From the IMG/VR virus record IMGVR_UViG_3300028801_000007, positions 37,251 to 101,250 of that record: 64,000 nucleotides of DNA; one strand, written 5' to 3'. Within the stretch, counting starts at the first letter, position 1. The number at the start of each line of letters is the position of its first letter. A program made the translations under genes and the position numbers. This document shows, piece by piece, positions 63,889 through 64,000 of this stretch. Source of the DNA: a virus. The notes beneath the pieces were generated by a model. The model did not search any database, was not told the DNA's origin, and saw only the letters and a program-made list of their open reading frames with translations.

Positions 63889-64000
63889 GCGACGTAGCCG
63901 AAAAGACAATTCTCGACCCGTGCTGCGGTGGACGAATGATGTGGCTTGACCGCCAGCACCCGAGCGTGATCTTTGGCGACCAGCGTCACGAGGTGCTGAC
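63874..64000 (+). repeat. Second copy of 127-bp exact direct repeat, cut by window end
   Basis: Identical base for base to 24937-25063, in the same orientation and genetic context. The true length is unknown because the window ends inside it. Confidence 0.95.
63885..64000 (+). CDS. SAM-dependent DNA methyltransferase-like protein, 3' truncated by window edge
   Basis: The GTG start and first 38 codons (DPCCGGRMMW SAM-binding motif) are identical to those of 24948-25472. The rest lies outside the window. Confidence 0.85.
   Translation, partial: MSDVAEKTILDPCCGGRMMWLDRQHPSVIFGDQRHEVL

Overview
The window is entirely phage DNA, GC-rich, with tightly packed genes that often overlap by 4 bases (ATGA). 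The protein families resemble those of temperate phages of Burkholderiaceae, so a betaproteobacterial host is my inference. No ribosomal, metabolic or other housekeeping gene is visible, and no integrase, transposase or CRISPR array.

The layout is that of two related but different temperate podovirus genomes joined head to tail. Genome A (start to about 27.38 kb) has a leftward early operon (about 12.3 kb down to 1.2 kb): Cro-like protein, DNA methyltransferase with a LAGLIDADG insertion, O-like initiator with an iteron origin inside it, DnaB helicase, NinG, a Q-like antiterminator and many small proteins. A switch region at 13.06-13.15 kb separates it from a LexA-type cI repressor. A rightward arm (14.0-27.4 kb) carries a Doc toxin module, a DUF2303 gene, a Sak4-like ATPase / SSB-like / exonuclease recombination cassette, and accessory genes. 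Its late genes are not in the window.

Genome B (about 27.38 kb to the end) has a complete late region on the minus strand. In transcription order it runs: small and large terminase (50.2-48.5 kb), P22-like portal, scaffold, P22-like coat, gp4- and gp10-like tail accessory proteins, a 2OG-Fe(II) hydroxylase and a GNAT acetyltransferase, three ejection proteins, tailspike and lysis genes (29.3-27.4 kb). Upstream lies a leftward early operon (56.7-50.2 kb): Cro-like, DUF1376 and lambda P-like replication proteins, RuvC-like resolvase and a GroES-like protein. A short Xre-type repressor at 56.8 kb starts a rightward arm with a RecE-like exonuclease and its partner.

The last 127 bases repeat 24937-25063 exactly, 38937 bases apart, at equivalent points of the two rightward arms. 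A single crossover between two circular phage genomes, tandem prophages, or an assembly chimera through this shared segment would all give this arrangement.

Switch regions, promoters, operators and an origin can be read directly. In genome A, copies of a TTACC-N5-GGTAA operator lie at both early promoters, and both cI and the cro-like gene look leaderless. Five homing-endonuclease-like genes of two families, a tRNA-Trp-like gene, a strongly structured noncoding region at 18.95-19.18 kb and a small three-way-junction element at 26.8 kb are the main extras.
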